A stretch of 21,123 nucleotides of DNA from CAG-841 sp963614875. GTDB taxonomy: Bacteria; Bacillota; Clostridia; Oscillospirales; CAG-272. The DNA lies in the NCBI GenBank assembly GCA_963614875.1, contig CAVEFC010000028.1, positions 1 through 21,123 on the forward strand, written 5' to 3'. This document shows positions 1-7,038 of this stretch, piece by piece. The stretch's first letter is position 1; each line of letters starts with the position of its first letter. The notes under the pieces were generated by a model, which did not search any database, had not been told where the DNA came from, and saw only the letters and a list, made by a program, of their open reading frames with translations. The translations under genes and the position numbers were made by a program.

Positions 1-73
1 GCAAAAGCCGTGCCGATTTTTAATATTATATACTTATGTATAAATTATAAAACACAGTCGGCGCAAGGATTTT
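1..73. other. AT-rich non-coding left edge
   Basis: This short stretch lies downstream of the minus-strand flavoprotein stop codon. It is AT-rich, with TATAAT-like strings on both strands, but I see no convincing -35 partner, hairpin terminator or gene. A minus-strand neighbour may continue beyond the window edge. Confidence 0.4.
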
Positions 74-1207
74 TCAATCCTGCGGATTTTGTCCCAAGAT
101 TTTTCTCAGAATCGGAAGATAAATTTTCTGATCTCTTATCGGACAGCCGACGACCTCGCCCGAAAGGTAAAGCTTTGCGCATTTTCCGCACGCGATGCAC
201 GAGCTTTTCGGCTCGGCTTTTCCGGAAATGAAATTTTCCGCAAAAAAGGGATCGGCGAGAGCCGCGCGACCGAATCCGACCATATCGCTTTTTCCCGAAG
301 CGATAATTTCCGCCGCGACATACGGCGCAAGATTTTTGAGATAGCTGAGTCCCGAGGCTATGACGCAGAGCTCGGGCGCGGCTTTTTTTATTTCGGCCGC
401 TCCGCAGATAAGCCTTTCAAGGCTTTTCAGCGGATGCTCCGGCGGCTTTTCTTCGGAAACGTTTGACGGAAAGCAAAGATGACTTTTTCCGTCGGGCGAG
501 CCGGCGGTTATATTCACTGCGGAAAGTCCTTTTCCGCAGTGCGACAGAGCGGTTTTCGCATCATTTTCCGCGCTTTCCGAAAGACCGTAGCGGCAGGAGA
601 TCACAGCGCCGCGCGGAGCGATATCGATTACCGAACCGAAAACCTCGCCGATGTCGGACGGGCGGAGAGCATCGCCGTGACAAAGCTTTATGTCAACGCC
701 GTCAAAGCCGGCATCAAAGATAAGCTCCGCGGCTTCGGAAAATCTTTTAGCGGGCGCATTTTTACTTGCCTTTCCCACCGACAGCTGAATTATCAAAGGC
801 GCGGAAGATACAGCTCTCATCTTATTTATCAGCGTTTTATACTTGTGTATATTTTCACTTGTGACAACAAGCTGACGCTCGCTCCGGCGACAGTCTTTGT
901 CAAGCGCGGCGGTGCCGCAATATATAAGTCCCGCGCCGGACGAGGCAAAACGGAGCCACCGCCTTTCCGAAAGGAAGGACGGTGAGCCGTCGTCGCAGAA
1001 ATCAAGACATTCCACGGGATTTACGGCGATCGGATTTGCAAGGGAGATAAAGCTTCCGTCTTTTATGCGCAGCTTCGGTTTTTCCGAAAGAGGAGATATA
1101 TCCTCACGCATCGGAATGTTTATTCCGTTTCTGCGGCAGACGTAGGAAAGCTCCTTTACCGTGCCGAAATTATAGGAATATTCGGTCTTTTTTTCGTATG
1201 CGTACAT
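74..1207 (-). CDS. Old Yellow Enzyme-like NADH:flavin oxidoreductase with C-terminal Cys cluster
   Basis: This 377-aa protein is a TIM-barrel flavin oxidoreductase of the OYE / 2,4-dienoyl-CoA reductase type, expected to reduce activated C=C bonds in the cytoplasm using FMN. Seen: GFDGVDIKLCHG near residues 168-178, which aligns with the OYE catalytic VEIHxAHG strand but has Lys at the first His position; ASGLSY (285-290); DMVGFGRAALADPFF (308-322), the usual FMN-phosphate region; and CIACGKC...GC (Cys337, 340, 343, 355), an Fe-S-type cluster. Only the OYE half is present; the pyridine-nucleotide domains of full dienoyl-CoA reductases are absent. The frame stays open upstream inside pfp, but the ATG at 1207, 11 nt after the pfp stop, is the first start outside that gene. 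Its ribosome site is weak, and the Met at residue 33 is an alternative. Likely co-transcribed with pfp. The natural substrate is unknown. Confidence 0.75.
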   Translation of the reverse strand: MYAYEKKTEYSYNFGTVKELSYVCRRNGINIPMREDISPLSEKPKLRIKDGSFISLANPIAVNPVECLDFCDDGSPSFLSERRWLRFASSGAGLIYCGTAALDKDCRRSERQLVVTSENIHKYKTLINKMRAVSSAPLIIQLSVGKASKNAPAKRFSEAAELIFDAGFDGVDIKLCHGDALRPSDIGEVFGSVIDIAPRGAVISCRYGLSESAENDAKTALSHCGKGLSAVNITAGSPDGKSHLCFPSNVSEEKPPEHPLKSLERLICGAAEIKKAAPELCVIASGLSYLKNLAPYVAAEIIASGKSDMVGFGRAALADPFFAENFISGKAEPKSSCIACGKCAKLYLSGEVVGCPIRDQKIYLPILRKILGQNPQD

Positions 1208-1218
1208 ATCGCGCCGAT

Positions 1219-2448
1219 TTATTTGAGGGATATAAAATCGGGAAGTCCGTTTTTGTAGGTGCAGTTTGCTTCGCCGGCTATAAGCGGAGCGATGTATTTT
1301 ACACATTCTTCGGTCACGCCGTTTCCGCGCGCATTGATGAATTCCTTCGGCACGCTTCTGACGGCGTTTGCAACGGAGGCGATATCGCAAAGTCCGGCTT
1401 CGCATTTGTAAGGTTCGGATGACATTCTTACAAAGCACGCCATTTTTCCCGTTTCGCCGTTTACCGCATAATCCGCGGCGGCTTTGCCGATCATAACGGA
1501 TTCGTCGATATCGGTTTTCGAACGGATGTGAGCCGCGCATCTCTGCGGCAGGTTGAGCTCGATCGAGCGCACCTTACAGCCGAATTTTTCCTTTACGGCA
1601 AGTTCAAGCGCTTTTCCCGTGCCGGAAAGATACTTGTGACCGAAAACATCGACCGCACCGCTCTGAGTGCCTTCGCCGACATATGCTCCGTCGGCGGTAC
1701 GCACGCCCTCGGAAACCGCCACGACAACGTTCGGATGCTTTTCGAACGCCGCGGCGATATCCTCATAGAACCGGTCGTAATCAAAGGGAACCTCGGGCAG
1801 ATACACAAGGTCGGGAGCGATGCCCGAAAGTGAGGGAAGCGCAGCCGATGCGGTGAGCCATCCCGCGTCGCGCCCCATTATTTCTATTATCGTGACGGCT
1901 TTTACCGTGTAAACAGCCGTATCGAGAAGGATTTCCTGCGTTACGGTTGCGATGTACTTTGCGGCTGAGCCGAAGCCGGGCGTATGATCGGTGCCGGCAA
2001 GGTCGTTGTCTATTGTTTTCGGCACGCCCATAACGCGCATATCGAAGCCGACCGAGGCGCAGTAGCGCGAAAGCTTTGCGACGGTATCCATCGAGTCGTT
2101 TCCGCCGATGTAGAAGAAATAGCGGATATCGTATTTTCTGAAAATTTCAACGAGCTTTTCGAACGTTGCGGGATCGTCCTCGGGCTTGGGGAGCTTTTTT
2201 CTGCACGAGCCGAGAGCGGCGGCGGGAGTCTGTTCGAGGAGCTCAAGCGATTTTTCGTCCGGAAGCTTTTCTCCGAGATCGCAGAAGCGCTCGGCAAGAA
2301 CGCCTTCGATGCCGTTTATCGCGCCGTATATTTTTCCTATGCAGTCTGCGCTTTTACAGCCGCGCACAACGCCGGAAAGCGTGGCGTTTATAGCCGCGGT
2401 CGGACCGCCGGACTGACCTATTACAGCATTGCCGTAGAGTTTGTTCAT
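1219..2448 (-). CDS. pfp: 6-phosphofructokinase, probably pyrophosphate-dependent
   Basis: This 409-aa protein belongs to the PfkA/Pfp superfamily and phosphorylates fructose 6-phosphate to fructose 1,6-bisphosphate in glycolysis. Seen: the N-terminal nucleotide/PPi loop GQSGGPTAAIN (11-21), GGNDS (115-119), PKTIDND (143-149) and MGRDAGW (191-197). In ATP-dependent PFKs the loop reads GGDGS with Gly at the fourth position. Here that position is Asp118, and Lys144 sits in PKTIDND; both are the known markers of pyrophosphate use. If so, the step is reversible and conserves ATP. The ATG at 2448 is preceded by AAGGA about 10 nt away. The gene is first in a short operon with the flavoprotein behind it. 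I am sure of the family and fairly sure of the PPi preference. Confidence 0.88.
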   Translation of the reverse strand: MNKLYGNAVIGQSGGPTAAINATLSGVVRGCKSADCIGKIYGAINGIEGVLAERFCDLGEKLPDEKSLELLEQTPAAALGSCRKKLPKPEDDPATFEKLVEIFRKYDIRYFFYIGGNDSMDTVAKLSRYCASVGFDMRVMGVPKTIDNDLAGTDHTPGFGSAAKYIATVTQEILLDTAVYTVKAVTIIEIMGRDAGWLTASAALPSLSGIAPDLVYLPEVPFDYDRFYEDIAAAFEKHPNVVVAVSEGVRTADGAYVGEGTQSGAVDVFGHKYLSGTGKALELAVKEKFGCKVRSIELNLPQRCAAHIRSKTDIDESVMIGKAAADYAVNGETGKMACFVRMSSEPYKCEAGLCDIASVANAVRSVPKEFINARGNGVTEECVKYIAPLIAGEANCTYKNGLPDFISLK

Positions 2449-2489
2449 AACAGTTTTATCCTTTCGTCAAAACAAAAATTTACAAGATA

Positions 2490-2518
2490 AGTATATCACG
2501 CAAAAAAGCGTTTTTCAA
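2490..2518 (-). promoter_or_regulatory. sigma-A promoter of pfp with inverted repeat in the spacer
   Basis: On the minus strand the -35 is TTGAAA (2513-2518) and the -10 is TATACT (2490-2495), 17 nt apart, with TGA before the -10 (extended -10). The spacer carries ACGC-TTTTTT-GCGT (2498-2511), an inverted repeat that could be an operator; its centre loosely resembles the core of a catabolite-response element, but the outer bases do not fit. Confidence 0.7.
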
Positions 2519-2559
2519 CACTTTTCAATACTTTCGGCAAAAAAATAAAATCAGAAGGA

Positions 2560-2601
2560 AAAATCGGAAATTCACAGCGGCAGCGCGGGATTTCCGATTT
2601 T
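2560..2601 (-). terminator. intrinsic terminator of the beta-helix gene
   Basis: A perfect 12-bp stem (2560-2571 with 2590-2601) encloses an 18-nt loop. On the minus strand it starts 11 nt after the stop codon of the beta-helix gene and is followed by T-rich sequence down to about 2541. The stem ends in A/T runs on both sides, so it might also stop plus-strand transcription. Confidence 0.7.
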
Positions 2602-2612
2602 ATACTTGTGTA

Positions 2613-3740
2613 TTAAAAGTCTGTCTGTATCTGCGCGAGCGCGGACGGAGCTATTCTTTTCGTGAACACATCGCCTTTCGGCGTGCCGCGGAAGATGTTG
2701 CTCATTATGCGTATTTTTCCGCTGTCGGTCGGCTTTTCTATCCGCCACGCGAAGATGTGACTTCCGACAGGCTCGGGGTATATTTCCGAGGTTCTTGTTT
2801 TGCCCTCGTGCTGTGACGAAAAGCCGAGCCCCGCTCCGTCGCAGACGTTGAATTCAAACGAAACGTTTCTGCCGATTCTGTCGCGTATTTCATATGCCGC
2901 AAAGCCGTAGTTATACATTGTGTTGCTTCTGAAAACGATGTTTTCGAAATCGCCGCAGTCCGCTCCGCCCTGAGTGGTAAAGCACGAATCGTAGATTTCG
3001 AGAAATTCACAGTTTTCGATTGTGCAGTTTTCCGCGCCGTTCCAGAATTCGACGGCGTTTCCGTAGCGTATTTTCCGCTCCTCGTTCCATACGCAGCCGC
3101 CGATGAAATCAAAGCGGCAGTCGGAAATTTCGATATCGGACGGCTTTGTCTGCGCGTAGCCGTGAAGTCCCGAGCAGAGAAAATGCAGTCCTTCAAAGCG
3201 GACAAAGCTTTTTCCCGAGGCAAGACAGCGGTTTCCGAAAAGCGCGATTTCTATATCGCCGAACACATCGGACGGATTTCCCTCCGAATACAGATAAAGC
3301 TCCGCGCCCTGCGGAACGCTTTTTTGGCATCCGTATGCCGAAAACCACCATTTTCCGTTTTCGTCAAGGTCGCTTTTGCTCCACACGAGCGTTCCGAAGC
3401 TTTTTCCGAATCCGAAAATGATGTTTCCCGGCTCGCTTGCAAGCGGTATTCTCAGGCGGTAGATGTTTTTTCCGGTTTCTTCCCAGAGCCATTTGCCCGA
3501 GCAGTTTTTCGAGCCGAAGAATTTCGGTGCGGGGCCCTCTCCGTAGGTTTTGAAGGTTATCGGCTTGTCCTTTTCTCCGTTCGGAGAAAAAATTCCGCAG
3601 CGATATTCGCTTCCGCGGCGGAAATATACGGTGTCGCCCGGCAAAAGCGAAATTTTTTCGTGCGACGGAAGCGGAGAGGACGGGCTTTTGCCGTCGTTTC
3701 CGTCAAGACCGGTGAGTGAATCGATATAATAATCAGCCAT
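2613..3740 (-). CDS. right-handed parallel beta-helix protein, no signal peptide
   Basis: This 375-aa protein opens with YYIDSLTGLDGNDGKSPSSP and LLPGDTVYFRRGSEYRCG, the usual N-terminal cap of pectate-lyase-like right-handed beta-helix proteins. Repeating coil strings follow, such as FVRFEGLHF, DIEISDCRFDFIGG, NCTIENCEFLEIYDSCF and NIVFRSNTMYNYGFAAYEI, in which Asn/Cys ladders are typical. The start is ATG 3740, because AAGGAG lies 8 nt upstream (3749-3754 on the minus strand); the open frame extends 16 codons further without a site. Family members often bind or cleave polysaccharides, but I can name no catalytic residues and see no signal peptide, so function and location are open. It is a single-gene unit with its own promoter and terminator. 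Confidence 0.75.
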   Translation of the reverse strand: MADYYIDSLTGLDGNDGKSPSSPLPSHEKISLLPGDTVYFRRGSEYRCGIFSPNGEKDKPITFKTYGEGPAPKFFGSKNCSGKWLWEETGKNIYRLRIPLASEPGNIIFGFGKSFGTLVWSKSDLDENGKWWFSAYGCQKSVPQGAELYLYSEGNPSDVFGDIEIALFGNRCLASGKSFVRFEGLHFLCSGLHGYAQTKPSDIEISDCRFDFIGGCVWNEERKIRYGNAVEFWNGAENCTIENCEFLEIYDSCFTTQGGADCGDFENIVFRSNTMYNYGFAAYEIRDRIGRNVSFEFNVCDGAGLGFSSQHEGKTRTSEIYPEPVGSHIFAWRIEKPTDSGKIRIMSNIFRGTPKGDVFTKRIAPSALAQIQTDF

Positions 3741-3772
3741 ATGAAAGGCTCCTTTTTTCTGCGGTTTTCTAA

Positions 3773-3801
3773 ATTGTATCACTTGCAAGGGGCTGTGTCA
3801 A
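3773..3801 (-). promoter_or_regulatory. strong sigma-A promoter of the beta-helix gene
   Basis: On the minus strand a consensus -35 TTGACA (3796-3801) is followed after exactly 17 nt by TACAAT (3773-3778), with TGA before it (extended -10). The leader to the ATG at 3740 is short and carries the AAGGAG site. Confidence 0.8.
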
Positions 3802-3813
3802 GCGTGCGGAAAG

Positions 3814-3833
3814 GCTCAAAGCCGGCTTTGAGC
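3814..3833. repeat. 20-bp perfect palindrome, candidate operator
   Basis: GCTCAAAGCCGGCTTTGAGC reads identically on both strands. It lies 12 nt upstream of the beta-helix gene's -35 box and about 53 nt upstream of lexA's -35, between two divergent promoters. The position suits a dimeric regulator acting on either gene. As RNA it could form an 8-bp hairpin with a CCGG loop, but no gene lies upstream for a terminator to serve. Confidence 0.65.
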
Positions 3834-3876
3834 GGGGAATATTTTTTCAAAGCGATGAAAAATTTCAAAAAAACAA

Positions 3877-3888
3877 GAACAAAAGTTT
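3877..3888. promoter_or_regulatory. LexA (SOS) box of lexA
   Basis: GAAC-AAAA-GTTT matches the Firmicutes LexA box GAAC-N4-GTTC in seven of eight defined bases. It abuts and partly covers the -35 region of the lexA promoter, the usual place for autorepression. Confidence 0.7.
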
Positions 3889-3915
3889 GCATTTTGAATA
3901 AAAGTGTGGTATAAT
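3887..3915 (+). promoter_or_regulatory. sigma-A promoter of lexA
   Basis: -35 TTGCAT (3887-3892) and a perfect -10 TATAAT (3910-3915) are separated by 17 nt. The LexA box overlaps the -35. The lexA ribosome site AAGGGGG (3944-3950) follows. Confidence 0.75.
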
Positions 3916-3959
3916 AAGCGGAAAAGAAAATAAAATTTTTCACAAGGGGGATGTTTCCT

Positions 3960-4574
3960 ATGGAAAAGCTGACCGAACGCGAACGCCGCGTGTACGATTA
4001 TATCTGCTCAACGATAGAAAAAAACGGGTATTCTCCGTCGGTGCGCGATATAAAAACGGCGCTCGGAATAAAGAGCACGGCAACCGTTCATTCGTATCTC
4101 GAACGTCTTGAAAAGAAGGATTATATCCGAAAAGAGCAGGGGAAAAGCAGGACGCTGCGCCTCGGCGGCGATTCAGAAAAGACCGCCTCTTCAAACGTGA
4201 GCGTTCCGATACTGGGACAGGTCGCGGCGGGACTTCCCATTCTTGCGGAGGAAAACTTTGACGGCTTTATAGATTTCTGTCCTCCGAGAGCGATAGGCGC
4301 GCGCAGCGAGCTTTTTGCTCTTGCCGTAAAGGGCGAAAGTATGATAGACGCCGGCATTATGGACGGCGACTATGTCATAGTCAGCCGGACGAGCTACGTT
4401 GAGGACGGAGATATTGCCGTGGTGCTTATAGGCGATGAAGCAACCGTCAAAACGTTCTACAAGGAAAACGGGGCGTTCAGACTTCAGCCCGAAAACAAAA
4501 CGATGAAGCCTATAATAGCGAAAGAGGTATATATTCTCGGAAAGGTAATTGCAAACGTACGTTATTATGAGTGA
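3960..4574 (+). CDS. lexA: LexA, SOS-response transcriptional repressor
   Basis: This 204-aa protein represses SOS genes until RecA-stimulated self-cleavage. The N-terminal winged helix (about 1-68) has the typical TERERRVYDYI opening and the recognition segment SPSVRDIKTALGIKSTATVHSYL. The C-terminal S24 peptidase domain shows the cleavage site Ala90-Gly91 (VAAGLP), catalytic Ser127 in KGESMIDAGIMDGD and Lys164 in ATVKTFY. Length matches E. coli LexA (202 aa). An in-frame ATG at 3951 directly abuts the AAGGGGG site, so the ATG at 3960, 9 nt away, is the better start. The 3' end overlaps the next gene by 8 nt. The upstream LexA box indicates autoregulation. Confidence 0.96.
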   Translation: MEKLTERERRVYDYICSTIEKNGYSPSVRDIKTALGIKSTATVHSYLERLEKKDYIRKEQGKSRTLRLGGDSEKTASSNVSVPILGQVAAGLPILAEENFDGFIDFCPPRAIGARSELFALAVKGESMIDAGIMDGDYVIVSRTSYVEDGDIAVVLIGDEATVKTFYKENGAFRLQPENKTMKPIIAKEVYILGKVIANVRYYE

Positions 4575-5409
4575 GCTTAAAAACAAATTTTATGCTTCCA
4601 CGGGCACGATCGTGGGCAGAGCAAACAATTTCGATTACAACGTTATAATAAACAACGCAAAGGATATCCGCGCGGACGGGCTTGAGCTTATGATGCTGCG
4701 CTTCTGGTACAACAGAACAGACGAAATAGCGGAGGCACTGAAAAAAGCGGAAATTTACACTCCCGTTATACATTTTGACAAGGACATAGGCATTATGCTC
4801 GCCGACGGCGACGAAAAAACGAATGTCGAAGCGATGAAGCTTTTTTGCGAAAACGCAAGGCTTGCAAAGCTTATCGGAGCGGGAAAGGCGGTGTTTCATC
4901 TGTGGGGAGGGCCGAAGTCCGACAGTGCGGTTGACGGCGCGATAGAGCTTCTTCCGCAGATGCGCGACATATGCAGGGAAGCCGGCACAGAGCTGCTTAT
5001 AGAAAACATTCCGTGCATTTACAACGATCCGCTTTCGATATGGGAGAAAATATATTCGAGAATTTCCGATATGGGATTTATCTTCGATACGCGCTTCGGA
5101 AGATTTCACGATCAGTATATGGATATTTTCGCAAGTCCGGTGTGGAAAAACGTAAAGCATATGCACGCAAGCTCGTACAGCGGCACTCAGAACGAGCTCG
5201 GACTTATACGTCCCATTCTTCAGCCCGGAGAGGGAAAGGTCGATTTTGACCATATTATTTCGAATATGCCGCACTACGAGGGAAGCGTGACGCTTGAATC
5301 GCCCGTGCTTTCCGACGACGGCAGCGTTGACATAGCGACGCTCAACCGTTCGCTTGATTATCTGCGCGGAAAATTCGAGCTTTACCGTCCCGACGTTAAG
5401 AATGTTTGA
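4567..5409 (+). CDS. sugar phosphate isomerase/epimerase-like TIM-barrel protein
   Basis: This 280-aa protein has the xylose-isomerase-like / AP endonuclease family 2 TIM-barrel pattern: strands ending in Glu, His and Asp that normally bind a divalent metal. Seen: DGLELMML, TPVIHFDKD, ARLAKLIGAGKAVFHLWG, ICREAGTELLIENIP, GFIFDTRFGRFHD, KHMHASSY and GSVTLESPV. The ENIP Glu, the Asp and His of FDTRFGRFHD, the KHMHA His and the terminal LESP Glu fit the metal shell. The ATG at 4567 lies inside the lexA stop region (8-nt overlap) with no good ribosome site of its own, so translation is probably coupled to lexA. A TTG at 4549, close behind GGAAAGG, is a less likely start. The substrate cannot be named; a DNA-repair (endonuclease IV-like) role would fit the lexA context but is not shown by the motifs. 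Confidence 0.72.
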   Translation: MSELKNKFYASTGTIVGRANNFDYNVIINNAKDIRADGLELMMLRFWYNRTDEIAEALKKAEIYTPVIHFDKDIGIMLADGDEKTNVEAMKLFCENARLAKLIGAGKAVFHLWGGPKSDSAVDGAIELLPQMRDICREAGTELLIENIPCIYNDPLSIWEKIYSRISDMGFIFDTRFGRFHDQYMDIFASPVWKNVKHMHASSYSGTQNELGLIRPILQPGEGKVDFDHIISNMPHYEGSVTLESPVLSDDGSVDIATLNRSLDYLRGKFELYRPDVKNV

Positions 5410-5437
5410 ATAAAGTGCAAACATTCGGCGTCTGCAG

Positions 5438-5466
5438 TTGATTTGGCGCGCTTTGCGTGGTAGATT
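5438..5466 (+). promoter_or_regulatory. possible weak promoter of the foldase gene
   Basis: TTGATT (5438-5443) and TAGATT (5461-5466) are 17 nt apart, each matching consensus at four of six positions, in the 86-nt gap before the lipoprotein gene. Read-through from lexA is the alternative. Confidence 0.3.
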
Positions 5467-5495
5467 GAAATAAATAAACAGCGAAAGAGATAAAG

Positions 5496-6941
5496 ATGAA
5501 AAAAACAGTTTGTTTTATTATGCTCCTTTCCGTGCTTGCCGTTGCTTTGTGCGGGTGCGGCTTCAATTATGACAAGGAGGATCTTTCAAAATACGTCGAG
5601 CTTGCGGACTACAACAGCTTCACATACGCCGATTTTGAAAAAAGATACGAAGAATACCGCAAAAGCTATGCCGAAGAAATAAAAAGCAACGATTCATCGT
5701 TTGTGGTTGAGGACGGATTTTCCGTCGATATTTCCGTCACGGCGGAAACGGTTACCGAGGAAACCTCAGAGGACGGCACGACAACGACCGTTTCCTACAA
5801 GCGCTACGAAAGCTGGTGCTTTGACGGGGACGATAAGTGCATAGAAAATTATTGCGTCGGAAAAAACGTCGCAAACGAAAAGTTCGACAGCGGAATTCAC
5901 TACGACATAAAGGATACCTCCGACAGCTACGAATCGGAAAGAGAGGTTTCCATAGACAAGGCGTTTTCTTTTACAATGACGATTCCCTCGTCATATGAGG
6001 ATGACGAGGTAGCGGGAAAGTCCGTGCGCTTTACGGTCACGGTGCTTGACGTTCTTCCCGGAACGACGGACGACGATATATATTCCGAAATATCCGCGTT
6101 TTTTGAAGCGTGCGGCTACAAAAAGGACAAAGCCGAGGACGGCGACTGGATAGTTTTCGATTTCAAGGGCACGATAGACGGCGAGGAATTCGACGGCGGC
6201 TCGGGCGAGGATTACAAAATACGCATAGGCGCGGGATATCTTTTCGAAAGCTTTGAGGAAGGACTCAAAGGTCACGGCGCGGGCGATGAATTCACGATAA
6301 AGGTTGTATTTCCTTCGGGCTATGACGACAGCACGATAGCCGGCAAGGAAGCCGAATTTGCCATAACCGTAAAAGAAGTTTACAACACGGACGAAACGGT
6401 AAAGCAGAATACCGGTTTTGCCGATTATTACGAGCTTAAAAACGCTCTGCGCGTTATTCACTATATGAAAAACAAAATGATGGATATGACGGTGGAAAAA
6501 TCAAGCATAAAGGAATATCCTTCATCGCTTATAACGCAGTACGAAAAATATTTTGAGGACGAGGTAGCCGCCACCGTTTCCGAGGCGGCTTCAAAGTACG
6601 GCATATCGGAGGACGAGGCAAAGAAACGTGTTTACGGAAGCTCGGCAGCCGCCGACGAATATATAAAATCGAGCGCGGAGGCTTCCGCAAAGGAGGCGCT
6701 CATCACTCACGCCGTAAAGAAATCGCTTGGAATAGAATACACAAACAGCGACTACAAGGAGGATCTTGCAAATCTTCAGACGTATCTGTTCTATTACGGA
6801 GGCTACAATCTTACGACGAGCGAGCTTGAAGGTATATACACAAGGGACGTGCTTAAAATTCAGTTCCTTTATCAGACCTGCAACGAGGAGCTGTGCAAAT
6901 CCGCGCTGCCGAAGGACACCCCCTCGATACCCGGACTGTAA
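5496..6941 (+). CDS. trigger factor-like FKBP foldase lipoprotein
   Basis: This 481-aa protein is probably an extracytoplasmic peptidyl-prolyl isomerase/chaperone. It starts with a lipoprotein signal peptide with LCGC (18-21; lipidated Cys21). An FKBP domain occupies about 215-296: DWIVFDFKGTIDGEEFDGG, the IGAGYLFESFEEGLKGHGAGD loop, and FPSGYDDSTIAGKEAEFAITV. Residues 72-188 look like a degenerate second copy, since FSFTMTIPSSYEDDEVAGKS parallels the FKBP end segment. The alpha-helical C-terminus (about 300-470) resembles the trigger factor/SurA chaperone arm. The trigger factor ribosome-binding N-domain (GFRxGKxP) is absent. It precedes lon and engB, where tig normally sits, and is followed by its own terminator. 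It may act like PrsA on exported proteins; clients are unknown. Confidence 0.8.
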   Translation: MKKTVCFIMLLSVLAVALCGCGFNYDKEDLSKYVELADYNSFTYADFEKRYEEYRKSYAEEIKSNDSSFVVEDGFSVDISVTAETVTEETSEDGTTTTVSYKRYESWCFDGDDKCIENYCVGKNVANEKFDSGIHYDIKDTSDSYESEREVSIDKAFSFTMTIPSSYEDDEVAGKSVRFTVTVLDVLPGTTDDDIYSEISAFFEACGYKKDKAEDGDWIVFDFKGTIDGEEFDGGSGEDYKIRIGAGYLFESFEEGLKGHGAGDEFTIKVVFPSGYDDSTIAGKEAEFAITVKEVYNTDETVKQNTGFADYYELKNALRVIHYMKNKMMDMTVEKSSIKEYPSSLITQYEKYFEDEVAATVSEAASKYGISEDEAKKRVYGSSAAADEYIKSSAEASAKEALITHAVKKSLGIEYTNSDYKEDLANLQTYLFYYGGYNLTTSELEGIYTRDVLKIQFLYQTCNEELCKSALPKDTPSIPGL

Positions 6942-6947
6942 AAAAAT

Positions 6948-6979
6948 GCGTGCTGCGAGCATCTCGCGGCACGTTTTTG
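6948..6979 (+). terminator. intrinsic terminator after the foldase gene
   Basis: A 12-bp GC-rich stem (6948-6959 with 6963-6974, including two G-T pairs) closes a CAT triloop and is followed by TTTTGTTT. It begins 6 nt after the stop codon and separates the foldase unit from lon. Confidence 0.85.
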
Positions 6980-7009
6980 TTTCAAAAAAGTTAAATTTCG
7001 ATAAATATG

Positions 7010-7038
7010 TGGAAATCACAGAAACAGTGTGATATAAT
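7010..7038 (+). promoter_or_regulatory. lon promoter with extended -10
   Basis: -35 TGGAAA (7010-7015), 17-nt spacer, perfect -10 TATAAT (7033-7038) preceded by TGA (extended -10). An inverted repeat ATCACA-N7-TGTGAT (7015-7033) fills the spacer and touches both boxes, so a bound protein would block polymerase. No CIRCE element or CtsR heptad pair is visible. Confidence 0.7.

Noticed and set aside
1208..1540. N-terminal extension of the flavoprotein frame up to 1540 (minus strand)
   Set aside because: It lies inside pfp in another frame, is Arg/Lys-rich nonsense sequence and has no family similarity; the ATG at 1207 begins after the pfp stop.
3951..3959. lexA start at the ATG at 3951
   Set aside because: It directly touches the ribosome binding site; the ATG at 3960 has 9-nt spacing and gives the standard LexA N-terminus.
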